From assembly GCF_022376445.1 (NCBI RefSeq), contig NW_025955458.1:1-26428 (forward strand): a DNA stretch of 26,428 nucleotides, given 5' to 3'. This document shows, in pieces, positions 21,534 to 26,428 of this stretch. How positions within the stretch are numbered: the first letter of the stretch is position 1; every line of letters starts with the position of its first letter. Source of the DNA: Fomitopsis serialis (Eukaryota; Basidiomycota; Agaricomycetes; Polyporales; Fomitopsidaceae). The translations under genes were made by a program, and so were the position numbers. A model generated the notes under the pieces. That model was given only the letters and a program-made list of their open reading frames with translations, had not been told where the DNA came from and made no database searches.

Positions 21534-22167
21534 GTAACGCACCGCAGTTCCACATGTGCGAGTCGTGGAAGATTTAGGTGGACCGATACAGCGGCAACTG
21601 GCACGGCACTGCGACTGGGAAGGGCTTCCTCTGCATACGCGCATCGAGAATCACAGCTCGTGCGGAGTCATTCGGAAGTACGCTAAGCCTTGCATAATAG
21701 GGACCCGTCCATGCGAAAGTAGGAGTCTGCACTTAGACGACGTACGAGCTCAGGTAGTCTGGCTCACTGAAGTACACTCAATCACTCGTAGAAGTAAGCC
21801 TAGCGCCCCGCAACCAGATCAACAGCTCGACGTACTGACGAATCATGCATAGCATTGTACAGCAATCTGTTCAGAATATGGGCAAAGACGAGTTAAGCAA
21901 TCTGATCCTCGGGTCACCCGGAGTGGTTCCCATGAGAATACATAAGAAGAGGCACATCGATCTCGCGGGCGTCATCGCGAGCACTGCAGAAATAGATATG
22001 CGACTCACTGAGAAGAGTTCTAGCAAAGGAGAACAATTGATTAGACTCACCACCGAGCAAGACAGGATTCCACTAGAGCGCGGCATGGAATCATGTTCCG
22101 TGATCCTTGCTCACTCATCCAATGGCCGGAAAAGCGAGCGACGATAGACATCTTTGACGAAGCACGA

Positions 22168-23793
22168 TTATGACCATCCCATTTCCTCCGAGGCGTCGAT
22201 TTTGCGAATGGCATAGGAGCGATCCCCCGTCTGAGTGACCTTGGCGTATCCTGTAAGAATGCTCTCGTCGATTATGTTGCAGTTCATGAAGTGCACTGCT
22301 GATAGCTTTCCGCGACCTGCTCCGTGCGCCTGCCCATTCCAGAGATGCTTTTGAAGCTTCAACAATGCCCGGTTGGTATCAGAACTGACGGGCCCGAAAT
22401 TCACGTTACGGAAGGTCAAAATCTCCAGACGTGGTAAGCGCGGGGGCAGGTCAAAATCTAGGGTGTCCTCTTCAAAGTCTATGTTGTGAGTGAGCCCTTC
22501 CGAGAGGCTTTCCACGGCATATGGACCCTCGATCGTGAGGCTCGTGACGTTGTGCGTGGCCGCGAGAACCTTGTATAAGGCGAACGGCGGGATGAGTTCG
22601 TCGCCATACAGCAAGAGCGTCTTGAGTGATTGCGCTGGAAGGTAGCGGCATATGTGTGAGGTGACCCGCGAGACGGCAAACTTGCTGGAAACAACCCCGG
22701 ACAGGTCTACTGTGACTTGTTCGGGCTCCGGAGTGGTCGTTTTGATATAGAAGCAAGGATCCCCGTAGTAGGCAGAGAGGCCGATGCATAGGCCTCGAAC
22801 ATCGTTCAGGCCAGGCAGCAACTCGACAATTACTGGAAGCAATTGGGACAGCTGAGCGGCGTCTCTTGTGACATGGATAGTGAGGGAAGAGAGCCGAGGA
22901 GTACCAAGATGCGTTAGCAGCTCAGCACACTCGGATTCAGTTGTGGAAAGATGAAGCGAGCGGAGATGCTGCAGTACGACGCGACCATAGAACTCGGGAT
23001 GAAGTTCTGGGAATTCCATGGGTGCACAACCATCACAGAATATGTTGGCGGACTCGAGGGAAGGCGTGTTCTGGAGTATGCGAAGCACTTCCCATACGTC
23101 TGGGCACATGAAGGCATCACCCCCGCTGATACCGATGGAGAGGTGCTTCAACGTCGAGGAGGTCAGGCCGTCTAGACGGACGGGACAGTTCATAACGAGT
23201 AGGCGCTGAAGTAAGGGTGTGTGTGTGTACCGTAGCAAGGTAGCAAACACCGCTCGTCCATCGGGTGAAGTATTAGGACGTGCCGTCGTCACCCAGGGCC
23301 CTTGCACACTGAGTATCTCCAACGCTCGGGCTGGCATCTCCTGAAGCAGCGTTTGCATCTCTTGACGGAGGCGGGGGTTTTCCGTGAATAGATGGAGCGC
23401 ACGGATGCGGGGAAGCGCTCCGAGCAGCCCTGCGAGAGCCCTAGCCTGTGAGTCTTCATACTCCTCTATCTTCCGCCTATCGCAACCGGATTTTACGATC
23501 AGCGGGTCCTCGAGATATGCCGTGACCTCGAGCGGAACCGTCCCGGATCTCGCAACGAGCTCGGACATCCACTCCGCGTTGAGAGACATGTCGAGCCGAC
23601 TCCATAGGCGAGGGCAGCGGAGAGCTATCGCGCGCCATCGCCGACAGACGTGCGACACCACGATCCAGCAATGGCGCGTACAAACGCGTCCTTCGTCGTC
23701 GCCGCATCTGTGAGAGCCGTGAAGGGGAAAATATTGTCCTGCGGTGCGCCTGGGATGCTGGCAGAATATCTCCTCCAGTATCTCCACGGGCAT
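22168..23793 (-). CDS. F-box/leucine-rich protein
   Basis: An uninterrupted 541-residue frame opens with MPVEILEEIFCQHP and continues to CWIVVSHVCRRWRAIALRCPRLWSRL. This is the pattern of Agaricomycete F-box proteins (usually xLPVEILxEIF, then VCRxWRxIALxxPxLW). The remainder has irregular leucine-rich units such as ALPRIRALHLF, PRLSSLTIHV, SLKTLLLYGDELIPPFAL and LPRLEILTFRNVNF. Such proteins recruit targets to SCF ubiquitin ligases, but the target here is unknown. The start is uncertain. The same frame extends upstream as FEAVRGPIAA to an in-frame TAG that doubles as a possible intron acceptor (CCTAG), and the conserved Leu before Pro is this Met. A short upstream exon may therefore exist. 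The family is numerous in basidiomycete genomes. Confidence 0.77.
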   Translation of the reverse strand: MPVEILEEIFCQHPRRTAGQYFPLHGSHRCGDDEGRVCTRHCWIVVSHVCRRWRAIALRCPRLWSRLDMSLNAEWMSELVARSGTVPLEVTAYLEDPLIVKSGCDRRKIEEYEDSQARALAGLLGALPRIRALHLFTENPRLRQEMQTLLQEMPARALEILSVQGPWVTTARPNTSPDGRAVFATLLRYTHTPLLQRLLVMNCPVRLDGLTSSTLKHLSIGISGGDAFMCPDVWEVLRILQNTPSLESANIFCDGCAPMEFPELHPEFYGRVVLQHLRSLHLSTTESECAELLTHLGTPRLSSLTIHVTRDAAQLSQLLPVIVELLPGLNDVRGLCIGLSAYYGDPCFYIKTTTPEPEQVTVDLSGVVSSKFAVSRVTSHICRYLPAQSLKTLLLYGDELIPPFALYKVLAATHNVTSLTIEGPYAVESLSEGLTHNIDFEEDTLDFDLPPRLPRLEILTFRNVNFGPVSSDTNRALLKLQKHLWNGQAHGAGRGKLSAVHFMNCNIIDESILTGYAKVTQTGDRSYAIRKIDASEEMGWS

Positions 23794-24402
23794 TGCAGCA
23801 ATCGGACCACGGACAGCCTCGAAAAACTAGGCATTTTGTGAGTCTTCCACCGTATCCTAGAACATGTGTAACCTTACTGGGACATTTGGTGGGCACCCTT
23901 GGGTGTCCATTTGGATACGCGCGGCGTTGCAGGGCCCGTCCGCCTGCCATTGACACTTATGAAGTACCGCAGAGAAACGGTCCCAAACATAGACCTCACC
24001 TAAGGCAACATTCGTTACAGCTGCGCTGAAGGTTTCCAGCCACTTGCTGCGACGTGCAGTGCCGAGAGGACAAGACAAGCGTACATGTTTACGGACAGGC
24101 TCGAGCCTGAGAGCGATTCGGCTTCGAACGAGTTTATGATCCGTGATCGACTGATCGATTAGTAAGCGCCAGCCTCCAGGTAACAAGGCCCAACACAAAT
24201 TCGTTACAGTTGCGTTGAAACCGCAAATCATGATTAGACTATGCGGAGTCATATGCAATACAGTTGTTGGTCTAGTACACGCATTTCTAGATTCGTTCTA
24301 TCCTTGATACTCCTACAGCAGCGCCTTAGTACTTCCTCTTGACGCACTCTATATTCACTCGTGAGCAAGGAGGGAGCGGCCGCTCATTTCTACAGAGAAC
24401 AG
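23794..24402. other. Spacer upstream of the F-box/LRR gene
   Basis: This region lies between the F-box gene and the 3' end of phosphoglycerate mutase. A 133-residue minus ORF (23857-24258) has no motif I recognise. It contains two imperfect copies of a sequence around ATTCGTTACAG (near 24010 and 24200). It could hold an upstream exon of the F-box gene, but I cannot place one with confidence. Confidence 0.35.
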
Positions 24403-26428
24403 TCAACAAAAGGCCAAGCACAAAACATGGACGACGTGACCTTCCGGTTTGCCAAGACCCAGGATATCCAGCACGGTCGGGGCAACATCGCAGAGCGCGC
24501 CCTCCTCTTCCTCGCCGTCCTTCTTGTCCACCGTGAACTTGAGCTTCTTCGGGTCGCCAGTCATGATGAACGGTACAGGGTTCGTCGTGTGCGCGGTGTG
24601 TGGCGCGCCCGTCTGCGGGTTGACCATCTGCTCCGCGTTACCGTGGTCGGCCGTGATCAGAAGGATGTAGCCTGCCTCCTGGCACGCCTTGTATACGGTG
24701 CCGACAGCCGCGTCGGTATGCGAGATGGCTTCAACAGCGGCATCGTAAATGCCAGTGTGCCCGACCTAGAGGGAAGGTCATTGGCCGAATAGAACAACAG
24801 AGGGAGAAGCAGACCGACCATATCCGGTGGTGCGAAGTTGCACATGACGAATTCATGGTCGCCCTTCTTGACGATCTCCGCGACCTTGTCCGCGACACTT
24901 TGCACGCTCATCTTGGGCTCCTTGTCGTAGGTCGCGACCTTCGGCGAGGGGATCATATGCCGCTCCTCGGCTGCGAACTGCTTCTCGACACCACCATTGA
25001 AGAAGAACGTGACGTGCGCATACTTCTCCGTCTCTGGTGTCTGACGTAAGGAGAGGCGAGCTAAGTGTATGAAGAGACATACCGGCCACATGTGCCTGCT
25101 TGACACCCTCCTTCGCAAGCCACTCGGCAAGAACGTTGGTCATTGGCAGGGGAGGGAACGCAACAGGGAAGGGGAACTCTGCATTGTACCGCGACATCGT
25201 GCTGATGTGCTACCAATTCAGCATCGCTCGTTAACGAGGCTACTCCTGCTTAATAGCAACTTCAATCACTCACGAGGTTCTTGGGGACATCAACCTCCAT
25301 CGGCTTGTCCGGAAGGCCCAGCACAGTCGCGATCTCACGCACGCGGTCAGAGCGGTAGTTGAATAGGAACAATGTGTCCCCCTCTGTGCAAACATCTGTC
25401 AGATTCTCAGCGATGCGCATACATCGAGTGGACGCACCCTTGATACGACCCTCGTCACCGTTCACGATGATGGGCTTCAAGAACTCATCCGTCTCATCCT
25501 TCTTGTACCTCTCCTCGATCGCCTTGACGACGTCCTCGCCCTTCTCGCCCTCGCCCTTGACGAGACCATCAACGGCGATCTTGACTCGCTCCCAACGCTT
25601 GTCACGGTCCATCGCGTAGTAGCGGCCAACGACGGTCGCGATCTGGCCGTACTTTTCCTTCTCAATGAAGGCGAGCAGGTCCTTTGCGTAGCCAGCAGCG
25701 GACCGAGGTGCGGTGTCGCGCCCGTCACCGAAGAAATGGATGTAGACATGCGGGACGCCCTGCTCCTTGGCGGTCTCGAGCAGAGCGTAGAGGTGGTTGA
25801 TATGTGAGTGAACACCACCATCGGAAATCTAGCAATTAGGGCGTCAAGGCGAGTTAACATATTGTAACGGGTGTAGCGCAGAAAGCACACAGGATCTGAG
25901 AGGCCTAGGTCATGAGGATGATAAGGGCCGTAGAGAGGCAGGAACGGGAAGACTGAGCAGGTCTTCATAGCATACATCCACCCTTGGCTGGAACTAGCTT
26001 CAGTCTTCATGCCCTTCCATAACATCATGCAACCCTTCGTTGTCAATCTAGAGTACTCTGTACGAGACGTCGTGCCTCGGCTCAGAACTCAACACCTTGT
26101 GCAGATTGCAATCCACCCGCTGACCAAGTACCTCCGCAGTCCCGGTACAGATTATTACACTCACCAAGCCGAGAAAATGGAGCCGGCCGTTGCCCTCCTT
26201 GCGTGCTTGCAGCTCTCGAGGATGACCTCATTCTGTGGAACTGCTCTTTTTGATAGACACGTCGATCTTGACGATGTCTTGCCAGACGATACGTCCAGCA
26301 CCGATGTCAGGTGGCTTTGCCAATACTGAGTATGTGTCTTTTGATGACCAAATGCACTCACCCGACTTCCGAGTTACCCATGAGCCCATCGCTGAGACCG
26401 ACAGCTATACCATGCGCTTGGAGAGTCC
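24403..26428 (-). CDS. 2,3-bisphosphoglycerate-independent phosphoglycerate mutase, 5' partial, frameshifted
   Basis: This enzyme interconverts 3- and 2-phosphoglycerate in glycolysis through a phosphoserine intermediate and two metal ions. The exons seen are 26362-26428 (continues beyond the window), 26165-26314, 25274-25828, 25083-25209, 24819-25033 and 24403-24765. Hallmarks are GLSDGLMGNSEVGH with the phosphorylated Ser, ISDGGVHSHINHLY, HFFGDGRDTAPRSA, GRYYAMDRDKRWERV, FNYRSDRVREI, TFFFNGGVE, FAPPDMVGHTG, and ITADHGNAEQM with metal ligands. The exon at 26165-26314 carries four apparent one-base deletions: near 26307, 26245, 26232 and 26202. Its frame breaks repeatedly, although the conserved residues are legible. 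The intron at 25829-26164 is 336 bases, far longer than the other four (47-64). The last residues after LGLGKPEG do not match the usual PEEMTG-type ending, and a fifth one-base loss near 24441 would explain it. It is either a young pseudogene or a sequence with indel errors. Confidence 0.9.

Larger units (their letters stand above)
19662..22167. other. Gene-poor region
   Basis: No recognisable gene is present apart from the likely promoter of terpene synthase copy 2 at its left edge. The longest + ORFs, at 21556-21852 (98 residues) and 21845-22147 (100 residues), lie next to each other in different frames. They show no motif I know, and I could not join them through a convincing intron. A short tandem repeat is at 21513-21533. 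Confidence 0.4.

Noticed and set aside
21556..22147. Two adjacent plus-strand ORFs of about 100 residues each
   Set aside because: They are in different frames, no convincing intron joins them and neither has a recognisable domain.
23857..24258. 133-residue minus ORF as a gene or as the N-terminus of the F-box protein
   Set aside because: No motif, and no donor/acceptor pair that I trust connects it to the F-box frame.

Overview
The window looks like nuclear DNA of a filamentous basidiomycete, most likely an Agaricomycete (a polypore-type fungus is my inference). The genes are split by many short GT-AG introns, mostly 47-67 bases. Pyrimidine-rich leaders precede several starts. The protein set fits: F-box/leucine-rich proteins, basidiomycete trichodiene-synthase-like terpene synthases, an Exo84 exocyst subunit, a fungal AhpC/TSA-type redox protein and a cofactor-independent phosphoglycerate mutase.

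Layout. Positions 1-8995 are gene-poor; I recognise no conserved gene there, only a pyrimidine-rich stretch with one doubtful small ORF (582-866) followed by a plausible intron. An F-box protein lies on + (8996-10563). It converges on EXO84 on - (10923-13662, eight exons, 782 residues reconstructed). Upstream of EXO84 is a 996-base non-autonomous transposon-like element (13969-14964) with 33-base perfect terminal inverted repeats and a TA duplication. It ends 67 bases before the start of a six-exon peroxiredoxin-like gene on + (15032-16099). Two trichodiene-synthase-like terpene synthase genes follow in tandem on - (16489-17621 and 18465-19661). They share intron positions, including a 30-base micro-exon. 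After about 2.5 kb without a recognisable gene come an F-box/LRR-type protein on - (22168-23793) and the 3' part of a phosphoglycerate mutase gene on - (24403-26428), whose 5' end lies beyond the window.

How the genes relate. EXO84 and phosphoglycerate mutase are housekeeping genes. The terpene synthase pair is the specialised-metabolism part. No P450, transporter or regulator is visible beside it, so a full biosynthetic cluster is not shown. The main anomalies are the inserted element just upstream of the peroxiredoxin-like gene, the divergent metal-binding motifs of the two terpene synthases, and four apparent one-base deletions packed into one 150-base exon of the otherwise well-conserved phosphoglycerate mutase, with a weaker fifth near its C-terminus. 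All splice sites were inferred by eye from reading frame, GT-AG borders and remembered family motifs; no search was run.
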